From assembly GCA_022729755.1 (NCBI GenBank), contig DZAZ01000005.1, forward strand, positions 1 through 57,730: a stretch of 57,730 bases of DNA, read 5' to 3'. The stretch's first letter is position 1; each line of letters opens with the position of its first letter. A program made the translations under genes and the position numbers. Positions 28,790 through 36,938 of the stretch are shown piece by piece. The notes below the pieces were generated by a model that was not told where the DNA came from, made no database searches, and saw nothing but the letters and a program-made list of their open reading frames with translations. The stretch is from Helicobacter cetorum (GTDB lineage Bacteria; Campylobacterota; Campylobacteria; Campylobacterales; BB28).

Positions 28790-30109
28790 ATGGAATTAGT
28801 CTATTTATGGGTAGAAGAGTATAAAAATATAAAACGACAAGGGTTTAATTTTAGTCCGAGGTTTAAGTGTAATTATGATGAAAATACAAATGAACTTACC
28901 ATTAATGAAAATAAAGATTATGTGAGTATTTTTCCTAAAAATATAAATGTTACGGCAATTGTTGGAGAGAATGGGAGTGGAAAGAGTAGTATAATATTTC
29001 AAGATGAGAATAGAGGACAAGGATTTACTAGTAATTTTAAAATTATTTTTGAAAATAATAGATTAATTTTATTTGAACCATTTAAAGAGTTCTGGGATGA
29101 TGATGGTCCATATATAAAAAAATTTAATATAAAAAACAATACAAATTTTAAACATAAATTACGAACTGTATATGATTATCTTAAAATTAATTCAAAAGAT
29201 AAACAATATTTTACGAGTAAGTCTAATGGCAAATCATTAGATGAAGAATTTAGTCTATATTTTAATTGGGATATTTTAAAATATTTTTTTAAAGATGAAT
29301 ATTATGAAACATATAGTTATGGGGTATGGAAGGAAAATAAAAATATTCTTATACCTTTAATAGTTGAAGAAAGTCATACAATTTCTTATAAATATTTTTT
29401 AAACAATGTAAATACAAAAATTCTCAATTTCATAAAAAAACATGAAAAAGAAGCCATTTGTTTCTTTGAAAAATTTAATTTTAAAATTTTAAAAGAAATC
29501 CCAAACGAGCATAAAATAGTTGATATATTTGATTTAAGTCATGGAGAACGGTATCAATTTTTATTATTTTTTATTATCTTAGATAAGTGTTTTGATAAAA
29601 ATAAGAATTTAATAATTTATTTAGATGAACCTGATTTAACATTACATCCAAGATGGCAAAAAAAATTTATTAAAAAATGTATAGAAGTTTTTTCATTATT
29701 TCCTTATCAAATACATATTATTATTGCTTCTCACTCCCCCTTTATCCTCTCCGACTTACCAAAAAAAAATGTAATATTTTTAGAAAAAGGCAAACAAGTA
29801 GATGTAGATATTAACACTTTCGGAGCAAATATCCACACTCTGCTTTCTCACGGTTTTTTTATGAGCGATGGACTTATGGGCAAGTTTGCGAAAGAGAAAA
29901 TACAATCAGTTATAGATTTTTTAAATCATGATAACAACAATCAACTTAACCAGCAAAAAGCTTTGGCAATTATCCAACTTATTGGTGAGCCGATTTTGAA
30001 AAATAAGCTTTTAAAAATGTATGAAAAAAAATTTCATATAAAATCAAAAGATGAAGAAATAGTAGAATTAAAAGCAGAAATCGAAAGACTTAAAAATGAT
30101 AAAAATTAA
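28790..30109 (+). CDS. ABC/SMC-like AAA ATPase, PtuA-like (defence-associated)
   Basis: Walker A GENGSGKSS; signature-like LSHGERYQ; Walker B LIIYLDEPDLTLHP; H-loop IIASHSPFILSDLP; overlaps the HNH gene by 14 nt. Confidence 0.82.
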   Translation: MELVYLWVEEYKNIKRQGFNFSPRFKCNYDENTNELTINENKDYVSIFPKNINVTAIVGENGSGKSSIIFQDENRGQGFTSNFKIIFENNRLILFEPFKEFWDDDGPYIKKFNIKNNTNFKHKLRTVYDYLKINSKDKQYFTSKSNGKSLDEEFSLYFNWDILKYFFKDEYYETYSYGVWKENKNILIPLIVEESHTISYKYFLNNVNTKILNFIKKHEKEAICFFEKFNFKILKEIPNEHKIVDIFDLSHGERYQFLLFFIILDKCFDKNKNLIIYLDEPDLTLHPRWQKKFIKKCIEVFSLFPYQIHIIIASHSPFILSDLPKKNVIFLEKGKQVDVDINTFGANIHTLLSHGFFMSDGLMGKFAKEKIQSVIDFLNHDNNNQLNQQKALAIIQLIGEPILKNKLLKMYEKKFHIKSKDEEIVELKAEIERLKNDKN

Positions 30110-31031
30110 ATTTAATCAAAAGCTTTTTGATAAGCATATTGACAATATTTCTTCAAAGATAAAAGAATTAATAAAAATAGATAATTCAATTTTAAAAGAC
30201 TTAAAAGAAACTGATAAAAATTGTTTGATTTATATAGACAAAAATATAGAAAATATTTTAAAAGCTGATAATAACAAATTGAAAGAATATATAAAATATT
30301 TTCAAACTAATTATCCACATTCAATTGGAGTAGAAAATCAGAAAAAAGAAGATTGGCTTCATTTATATAAAATATTAAGAGATGAAATTTTTGAAAAAGA
30401 ATACAATAATTGGGGAAAGAGAATAAAAGAATACAATGCTTATGAATTTGTAAAAATATTAGATTTAAAAACTTGTCCTTATTGCAACCGAAATTATACT
30501 TTTGTGGTTGATGAAAAAAGTGGAAAACTAAGACCTGAAATTGACCATTTTTATCCTAAATCTATATATCCATTTTTGGCTATGAGTTTTTATAATCTCA
30601 TTCCAAGTTGTCCTATTTGTAATCATACAAAAAGTAGTAAAAATACTGAAAATTTGATAAATCCTTATGATATAAAAGATGATGATTTTAAATTTACATA
30701 TACTCCTAAAGATATTGATTTTACAAATATTGAAAATAAAAAATATAATTTTGATAGTTTTAAGATAGAGTTTCAATCTTCAATAAAAGCTAATGATGAA
30801 ATATTTAAATTAACAAAACTTTACGAACAACATAAAGATATAGTTATAGAACTTCTAATAAAAAAAATTTATTATCCACAAAGTTATATTGATGAACTTT
30901 CAAAATTTGGTTTTGAAAAAGATGAAATTTACAGATATTTATTATGTAATTACATCAAAGATGAAGACTTGCATAAGCGACCACTTAGCAAACTCATAAA
31001 AGACATTAGCGAAGAGCTTGATTTAATATAA
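30096..31031 (+). CDS. HNH endonuclease, PtuB-like
   Basis: CPYCNRNYTF...PEIDHFYPKS...NLIPSCPICNHTKSS. Confidence 0.85.
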   Translation: MIKIKFNQKLFDKHIDNISSKIKELIKIDNSILKDLKETDKNCLIYIDKNIENILKADNNKLKEYIKYFQTNYPHSIGVENQKKEDWLHLYKILRDEIFEKEYNNWGKRIKEYNAYEFVKILDLKTCPYCNRNYTFVVDEKSGKLRPEIDHFYPKSIYPFLAMSFYNLIPSCPICNHTKSSKNTENLINPYDIKDDDFKFTYTPKDIDFTNIENKKYNFDSFKIEFQSSIKANDEIFKLTKLYEQHKDIVIELLIKKIYYPQSYIDELSKFGFEKDEIYRYLLCNYIKDEDLHKRPLSKLIKDISEELDLI

Positions 31032-31041
31032 AAGGCAAAAT

Positions 31042-31806
31042 ATGAGCGAAGAGTTAGAACTAAAACTATTTCAAAAAATAGAAGAGCTTGAGAAAGAGAT
31101 TAGAGAGCTAAAAGGTGAAGAGGTTTCAAAAGTTCCAATTTATAGCTTTTCTAAAATTAGGTTTAAAGATTTAGAGAGTTTAGTTAATATTCAAGAAAGT
31201 TTTGATGATAAAATTTTTGAAACTTGGTTTAATAGTATTAATTTAACAGATGAGAATGTTATCGATTTTTTATCAAAATTATTAATTAAAGAGGGAAAAT
31301 ATATAAAATATTACAATGAGGAAAATTTGAAAATTAAATTTATAGCTCAAATAATTAATTTAGTGGATTTTAATATTTCTGAAAATCTTAAAGACTTTTA
31401 TGAAGAAACTTTAACTTATCAAACAGAAAATTTTATTTTTACAGGAAATGTTGATTTTTTAGTATCTAAAGGAGTAAAAAAATCCGAAAAACCATATTTT
31501 TTCATTCAAGAGTTTAAAAAAGGCAAAGAAAATTCCGACCCAGAACCTCAATTATTAACAGAATTAATAGCAGGGGTTGAGTTAAACAATTGGCAAAGTA
31601 TAAAAGGAGCTTATATTGTCGGAGCTATTTGGAATTTTGTGATATTAGAACGAATTGAAAAGCATAAATATATCTATTATGTGAGTGTAAATTTTGATAG
31701 TTCAAAAATAGAAGATTTGAAAGGAATTTATAAAAATTTATTGTATGTTAAAAATGAGATAATTAAACTAAATAATGGAAGGGTGAATGAAAGTATTAAT
31801 AGTTGA
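31042..31806 (+). CDS. PD-(D/E)XK nuclease-like protein B
   Basis: FIFTGNVDFLVSKG...KPYFFIQEFKKG; C-terminal half nearly identical to protein A (KGAYIVGAIWNFVILER.E.HKYIYYVS.NFDS.KIEDLKGIYKNLL). Confidence 0.55.
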   Translation: MSEELELKLFQKIEELEKEIRELKGEEVSKVPIYSFSKIRFKDLESLVNIQESFDDKIFETWFNSINLTDENVIDFLSKLLIKEGKYIKYYNEENLKIKFIAQIINLVDFNISENLKDFYEETLTYQTENFIFTGNVDFLVSKGVKKSEKPYFFIQEFKKGKENSDPEPQLLTELIAGVELNNWQSIKGAYIVGAIWNFVILERIEKHKYIYYVSVNFDSSKIEDLKGIYKNLLYVKNEIIKLNNGRVNESINS

Positions 31807-32680
31807 AAATGAGATTTATTTGGCACAAAGTATTTATTCAAAGTTGTCAGAAATTGGATATACTCCAGAAATTGCAACAACACTAAAGGAGGCTATGAAA
31901 GATGAGATGTATGATATTGTACTTCTTTCAACAAATGTTTCGGGGCAAAATTTTTACCCTATCATTTCAAAATATAAAGATGCAATTATTTTGCTTATGA
32001 TTTCTTATATTAGTAATGATACGGTTAGTAATCCCCTACAAGCTGGGGCAAATGATTATATATTAAAGCCATTTATGATGGAGGAGCTTATTAGAAAAAT
32101 AGAGCATTTTTTGGATTATGAAACTTTAAAAAGGGAAAATAATGCATTTAATAACTATATAAATTTTAGTTTTGAAAATGTTTCAAAGAATGCTTCAATA
32201 CTAACTTTAAAGGATAATTTGCCACTTTTAATAAAAACAAGTTATCAAAAACAAGCAGATGCTTTTGCATTTAAAGTTGCAAAAACGAATAAAAAAGTGC
32301 TTGAATTTATCTCTTTAAATAATCTTGAGTGGAAAGAACATTTAAATTCGATTGTAAAAGATTGTATTATTTATATGGCACCCTTGCAAAATATGAAAAA
32401 ACTTGATAGAAAGGAGCTTCTTGAAGCAATAAAAGATAAGAATGTAATAGTTTCAACTATTGATGCTCAAGATGAGTTACCAATCAATACAATTGAGATT
32501 AAAAGTGACAATAGAATTTTTGATAGAGGAAATATACTATCAATTGATGATTATATAAAATTTGTCGTGGTAAATTATCAAAATAAATATCCTGATATTG
32601 AAATTAGTAAAAAATTAGGTATTAGTAGGAAAAATTTATGGGAAAAGAGAAAAAAATATGGAATTATTAAGAAAAAATAG
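31787..32680 (+). CDS. Atypical orphan response regulator, HP1021/Cj1608-like
   Basis: Degenerate receiver (DIVLLSTNVSG lacks the phospho-Asp), C-terminal Fis-like HTH (ISKKLGISRKNLWEKRKKYGI); adjacent to a sat-like gene as in Campylobacter Cj1608-Cj1609. Confidence 0.75.
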   Translation: MKVLIVENEIYLAQSIYSKLSEIGYTPEIATTLKEAMKDEMYDIVLLSTNVSGQNFYPIISKYKDAIILLMISYISNDTVSNPLQAGANDYILKPFMMEELIRKIEHFLDYETLKRENNAFNNYINFSFENVSKNASILTLKDNLPLLIKTSYQKQADAFAFKVAKTNKKVLEFISLNNLEWKEHLNSIVKDCIIYMAPLQNMKKLDRKELLEAIKDKNVIVSTIDAQDELPINTIEIKSDNRIFDRGNILSIDDYIKFVVVNYQNKYPDIEISKKLGISRKNLWEKRKKYGIIKKK

Positions 32681-33848
32681 AGCTTTATTTATTGATAAAG
32701 AGGCAATTTCTACCCTAGCTCTTGCACAAGATGGAGTTTTAGCTCCAGTTGAGGGTTTAATGAGTGAGGCTGAAGCCAATGAGGTTGATGAAAGTGGAAT
32801 TTATAAAGGTCAAACTTTTCCATTTTCATTTATTTTAGCCCCAAATGGAAAACGAAATGAAGAAGTTTTACAAACAGCTTTTAAAGGTGAAGTTTTAAAT
32901 TTAATTTGTGCTAATAAAAAATATGGTGAAATCAAAGTTAGTGAAATTTTTGAAATTGACCCAATTAAAAGAGTTGAAAAAATTTTTCAAACTTCTGATA
33001 TTTCTCATCCTGGAGTAAAAGATACTTTAAAAAGACTTGGGAAATATGCAATTTATGGAGAGTATGAAGTTAATTTTGATGAGATAAAAAGAAGTAAAAG
33101 AATGATTGAAAAAGCAAGAGAGGAAAATGGTGCAAAAGAGGTAACAGCCTTAATGATGGCGATAAAACCACTTCATCGAGCTCACGAGCGATTAATTAGA
33201 TTAACACTTGAAAAAAGTGATTTAGTTGTGATTTTTTTGCTAAAACCTTATAAAGATGACATTCTTTCATATTCGCTTAGACTTAAAACTTTAAACTATT
33301 TTGTGAGCGAGTATCTTCCAAAAAATAGAGTTGTAATTATTCCACTTGAGAATACTTATATTTTTGCTGGAAATAATGAACTTATTTTAAATAGTATTGT
33401 GGCTAAAAATTTTGGGTGTTCTAAAATTGTGATTGGTCAAAATCATGCAGGTGTTGGGATGTTTTATGATAAAAATTCGCTTAAATCTATTTTTGATACA
33501 TTAAAGGGAATTGATATTGAAATTGATATTTCTAATGAGTTTGTGTATTGTAATTTATGTAAAACATTAGTGAGTGCTTCGACTTGTCCACACGGTCAAC
33601 ATCACCATATTCACTATCACTCAAACTCAATTTTGGAAATTTTAACAACTGGTTTACTTCCACCTGCCGTTTTAGTTAGAAAAGAGATTTCAGCTATTAT
33701 TTTAAGCCATCTTTTTCCAAATCGTTTTAAAAATCTTGAAAGACTTTATGATGATATAATTCCATCAATTGGGCTTTTAGAACATCATAGCGAAAAAGAT
33801 TTTTATATAGAACTTATGCAACTGTATCAAACAACCTCTTTAACTTAA
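32658..33848 (+). CDS. ATP sulfurylase-like protein (divergent)
   Basis: PUA-like N-terminus, PLHRAHE and GQNHAGVGMFYD in place of QTRNPxHRAHE/GRDHAG, CPHGQHHH. Confidence 0.8.
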   Translation: MELLRKNRALFIDKEAISTLALAQDGVLAPVEGLMSEAEANEVDESGIYKGQTFPFSFILAPNGKRNEEVLQTAFKGEVLNLICANKKYGEIKVSEIFEIDPIKRVEKIFQTSDISHPGVKDTLKRLGKYAIYGEYEVNFDEIKRSKRMIEKAREENGAKEVTALMMAIKPLHRAHERLIRLTLEKSDLVVIFLLKPYKDDILSYSLRLKTLNYFVSEYLPKNRVVIIPLENTYIFAGNNELILNSIVAKNFGCSKIVIGQNHAGVGMFYDKNSLKSIFDTLKGIDIEIDISNEFVYCNLCKTLVSASTCPHGQHHHIHYHSNSILEILTTGLLPPAVLVRKEISAIILSHLFPNRFKNLERLYDDIIPSIGLLEHHSEKDFYIELMQLYQTTSLT

Positions 33849-33857
33849 AGGTGAAAT

Positions 33858-34310
33858 ATGAGAAAAATCATAGCAAACAATAAAAAAGCTTTTTTTGATT
33901 ATGAAATAATCGAGAAATACGAAGCAGGAATAGTTTTAAAAGGTAGTGAAGTAAAATCGATTAGACTTGGGCGAGTGAATTTAAAAAACTCTTTTGTAAA
34001 AATTATGAAAGGTGAAGCTTTTGTATTTGATATGCATATCTCTTATCTTGAATCAGTTAATCCTCATTTTAAACCCGACGAAAAAGAGCCTAGAAAATTA
34101 CTACTTCATCGAAAAGAGATTGATAAATTTATAGGAAAAATAAAACTTATGGGAATTACAATTGTGCCATTATCACTCTATTTTAATGAGAAAAATTTAG
34201 CAAAAGTTGAAATAGGTTTAGCAAAAGGTAAAAATGTAGCTGATAAAAGACAAACTCTAAAAGAGAAAGATTTAAAGCGAGAAGCAGCCCAAGCTATGAA
34301 GAAATATTAA
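33858..34310 (+). CDS. smpB: SsrA-binding protein
   Basis: NKKAFFDYEIIEKYEAGIVLKGSEVKSIRLGRVNL; RDxxxKR-like C-terminus. Confidence 0.97.
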   Translation: MRKIIANNKKAFFDYEIIEKYEAGIVLKGSEVKSIRLGRVNLKNSFVKIMKGEAFVFDMHISYLESVNPHFKPDEKEPRKLLLHRKEIDKFIGKIKLMGITIVPLSLYFNEKNLAKVEIGLAKGKNVADKRQTLKEKDLKREAAQAMKKY

Positions 34311-34326
34311 AAAAAGGACAAAATAA

Positions 34327-35667
34327 ATGCTAAAGATATTTTTAATACTTATTTTTACTCTCTTGACATTGAAAGCTGATAAAGATTTAGATTTTTTAAA
34401 ATTTATTGAAGCTGTTACAAATGGTCATAATGAAGCGATTAGTGTGATGATTAATACAAATAGTAGTGATGATGGAATAGATGTTAATAAACCATTAGGC
34501 ATAGATGAAAATGGTATAACGGCACTTATGATTGCTTCTTCTGAAAATCATACAGATGTAATTAAAACTTTAATAGAAGGAGGTGCAAGAGTAGATTTAA
34601 CAGATAGAAATAATAAAACGGCTCTAATTTATGCTTGTGCCAATGGAAAAAAAGAGGCTGTTGAAGAACTTGTTAAACACGGTGCTAAAATAAATATTAA
34701 AGATAATCAAGAGATGATGCCACTTATGTATGCTTCTAAAAATAAAAATAGTGACCCAAAAGATGTAATAGAAATTGTTAAATTTTTAATTAAAAATAAA
34801 GCTGATACAAATGCAAAAAATAGTGAAAAAAGAACGGCATTTATGTTTGCAGGTGAGGGTGGAAATTTAGAAGTAATCAAAATTTTAATTGCAAATGGTG
34901 CAGATATAACAATTGTAGATAAAAATCATCAAAATACTTTAATGTTATCAGCTCAAAATGCTAATAAAGATGTTGTAAAATTTTTGTTAGAGCAAAATTC
35001 AACTTTAGATATAAATTATAAAGATAATAGTGGCAATACGGCACTACTTAATGCAATTAAAGAAAATAATGTAGAAACAGTAAATATTTTGCTTAAAAAT
35101 AAAGCAAATGTAAATATTAGTAATAATTCTGGCATAAGTGCTTTAATTAAAGCGACTCAAATTGGAGATTTTGATATAGTTGAGAGTCTACTTAAATTTA
35201 ATGTCGATATCAATGCAAAAGAGTTTGCAAAACTTCAAACACCGCTTATTATAGCTTCAGTTAGAAATGATATAAAAATAGTTGAAAAATTACTAACAAA
35301 AAATTCTTTAGATGTGAATGTAAAGGATAAAGATGGTGATAATGCCCTATTTATCGCTATAAAAAATGGAAATGTAGATTTGCTAAAATCATTAATAAAT
35401 GACAAAAGAATAAATTTAAATATTAAAAATACACAAGGCTTAACACCTTTATTACTAGCTCTTTCAGAAGCTACTAAACACAAAAAAAGAAAATCACAAG
35501 AGAGTGAAAATGCTTTAAAATATATTGCTAATTTACTTATTAACAAAGGTGCTGATGTGGATATAAAATCAAAAGATGGTTGGAATGCAATTAATATTGC
35601 AATGGATAATAATTATAATGATTTAGCTAAATTGATTTTAGAAAAATCTAAAGAAAAAGAGGAGTAA
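34327..35667 (+). CDS. Secreted ankyrin-repeat protein
   Basis: Signal peptide MLKIFLILIFTLLTLKA; about ten ankyrin repeats (NGITALMIASSENHTDVIKTLIEGGARV...). Confidence 0.9.
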   Translation: MLKIFLILIFTLLTLKADKDLDFLKFIEAVTNGHNEAISVMINTNSSDDGIDVNKPLGIDENGITALMIASSENHTDVIKTLIEGGARVDLTDRNNKTALIYACANGKKEAVEELVKHGAKINIKDNQEMMPLMYASKNKNSDPKDVIEIVKFLIKNKADTNAKNSEKRTAFMFAGEGGNLEVIKILIANGADITIVDKNHQNTLMLSAQNANKDVVKFLLEQNSTLDINYKDNSGNTALLNAIKENNVETVNILLKNKANVNISNNSGISALIKATQIGDFDIVESLLKFNVDINAKEFAKLQTPLIIASVRNDIKIVEKLLTKNSLDVNVKDKDGDNALFIAIKNGNVDLLKSLINDKRINLNIKNTQGLTPLLLALSEATKHKKRKSQESENALKYIANLLINKGADVDIKSKDGWNAINIAMDNNYNDLAKLILEKSKEKEE

Positions 35668-35687
35668 GTTATAATATTTATAACTTA
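35665..35687. terminator. Bidirectional hairpin between convergent ankyrin gene and hemH
   Basis: TAAGTTATA-ATATT-TATAACTTA, 9-bp perfect stem. Confidence 0.55.
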
Positions 35688-36625
35688 TTTACAATTTGAG
35701 TTAATGTTTTTACAAATAAATCGCTATCATTCAAGCATTTACTTACTCTAAACTCTTCAAAATTTAAATCTCCTGCTATATCTTTATACTCAATTGAAAG
35801 TTCAAAATCTGTTTCAGAATTATCAATAGTAAAAGAGATAGGATAAATCAACACTTTTTTATTTTTTAACTCTTTTAATTTCTCTTCAAGCGATGGTTTT
35901 AGCCATTTCATTGGTCCAACTTTTGATTGATATGCTAAATGAATATTTTTAAAATTTATATTTTTTCGTTTTAACATCTCTTTTAAAATTTCAACATTCT
36001 CCTCTATCTCTTTTTGATAAGTATCACCGTTATCAACGATTTTTTGAGGTAATCCGTGAGCCGAAAAAATCAAATCAAATTCATTTGCTTTTGCAGAATT
36101 TAAACTCTCTTTTATTCGTTCAATTATCGCTTGATTATAAAATTTATTTTTATAAAATCGCTCAACTTTTTTAATTTCTGGATGATAATCAAGCTTTTTA
36201 CAAGCCCAATTTATTCCCTCAAATGAACTTTTTGTAGTTGTGCTTGAATATTGAGGATAAAGTGGAAGTAAAATCAACTCATCTATTCCCCTTTGTTGAC
36301 ACTCTTTTATTGCTGTATAATCAAACGGTGGAGTATATCGCATAGCTTCAATTACAAAGTACTCTTTAAACTCATTTTGAAGTTTTTTTAGCAATTTTTT
36401 TGTAAGTTCAGGTAGTGGCGATTTGCCTCCAATTGCTTTATAATTATTTATTGCCTTATTTTTTCTAAAAGTAACAATCAAAAAACCTACCATTTTGCGA
36501 ATAAATCTATCTTTGATAGTTAGTATATTTGGGTCTGCAAACATATTTTTTAAAAAAATTTCAACTTCACTTAAATTATTAGGTCCACCCATATTAAGTA
36601 TAATAATTGCTTTTTTCAAATTCAT
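35678..36625 (-). CDS. hemH: Ferrochelatase
   Basis: ILNMGGPNNLSEVEIFLKNMFADP, YTPPF, LFSAHGLPQKIVDNGDTY. Confidence 0.95.
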   Translation of the reverse strand: MNLKKAIIILNMGGPNNLSEVEIFLKNMFADPNILTIKDRFIRKMVGFLIVTFRKNKAINNYKAIGGKSPLPELTKKLLKKLQNEFKEYFVIEAMRYTPPFDYTAIKECQQRGIDELILLPLYPQYSSTTTKSSFEGINWACKKLDYHPEIKKVERFYKNKFYNQAIIERIKESLNSAKANEFDLIFSAHGLPQKIVDNGDTYQKEIEENVEILKEMLKRKNINFKNIHLAYQSKVGPMKWLKPSLEEKLKELKNKKVLIYPISFTIDNSETDFELSIEYKDIAGDLNFEEFRVSKCLNDSDLFVKTLTQIVNKL

Positions 36626-36668
36626 CCTTTCTTATAAAATATATAAGTTTTTATTGTAACATATTTTT

Positions 36669-36686
36669 AAGGAATACTATTTGCAA
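36669..36686 (+). promoter_or_regulatory. Putative sigma54 (-24/-12) promoter of nifT-nifV
   Basis: AAGGAATACTATTTGCAATG: GG-N10-GC; closely matches the nifQ promoter. Confidence 0.65.
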
Positions 36687-36721
36687 TGCTTAATATATAT
36701 AAACCAAAAAAAGAGATAAAT

Positions 36722-36928
36722 ATGGCAAAAGTAATGTTAAGAGAAAATGACGGAAAAATTTACTTTTATGTGGCAAAAAAAGATATGGAAGAAGTCATCG
36801 AAAAGATAGAGTTTGATAGTAATGAAAAATGGGGTGGTGAGGCTTTACTTAGCAATGGTGAAACTTGGTGGATAGAGCCAACAAAAAAAAATTTACCAAA
36901 AGAGGCTGTTTGCAAAAAACTATCATAA
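36722..36928 (+). CDS. nifT: NifT/FixU family protein
   Basis: MAKVMLRENDGKIYFYVAKKDMEEVIEKIEFDSNEKWGGEALLSNGETWWIEP; start refined from track ORF 36686. Confidence 0.85.
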   Translation: MAKVMLRENDGKIYFYVAKKDMEEVIEKIEFDSNEKWGGEALLSNGETWWIEPTKKNLPKEAVCKKLS

Positions 36929-36938
36929 AAGGCTAAAT

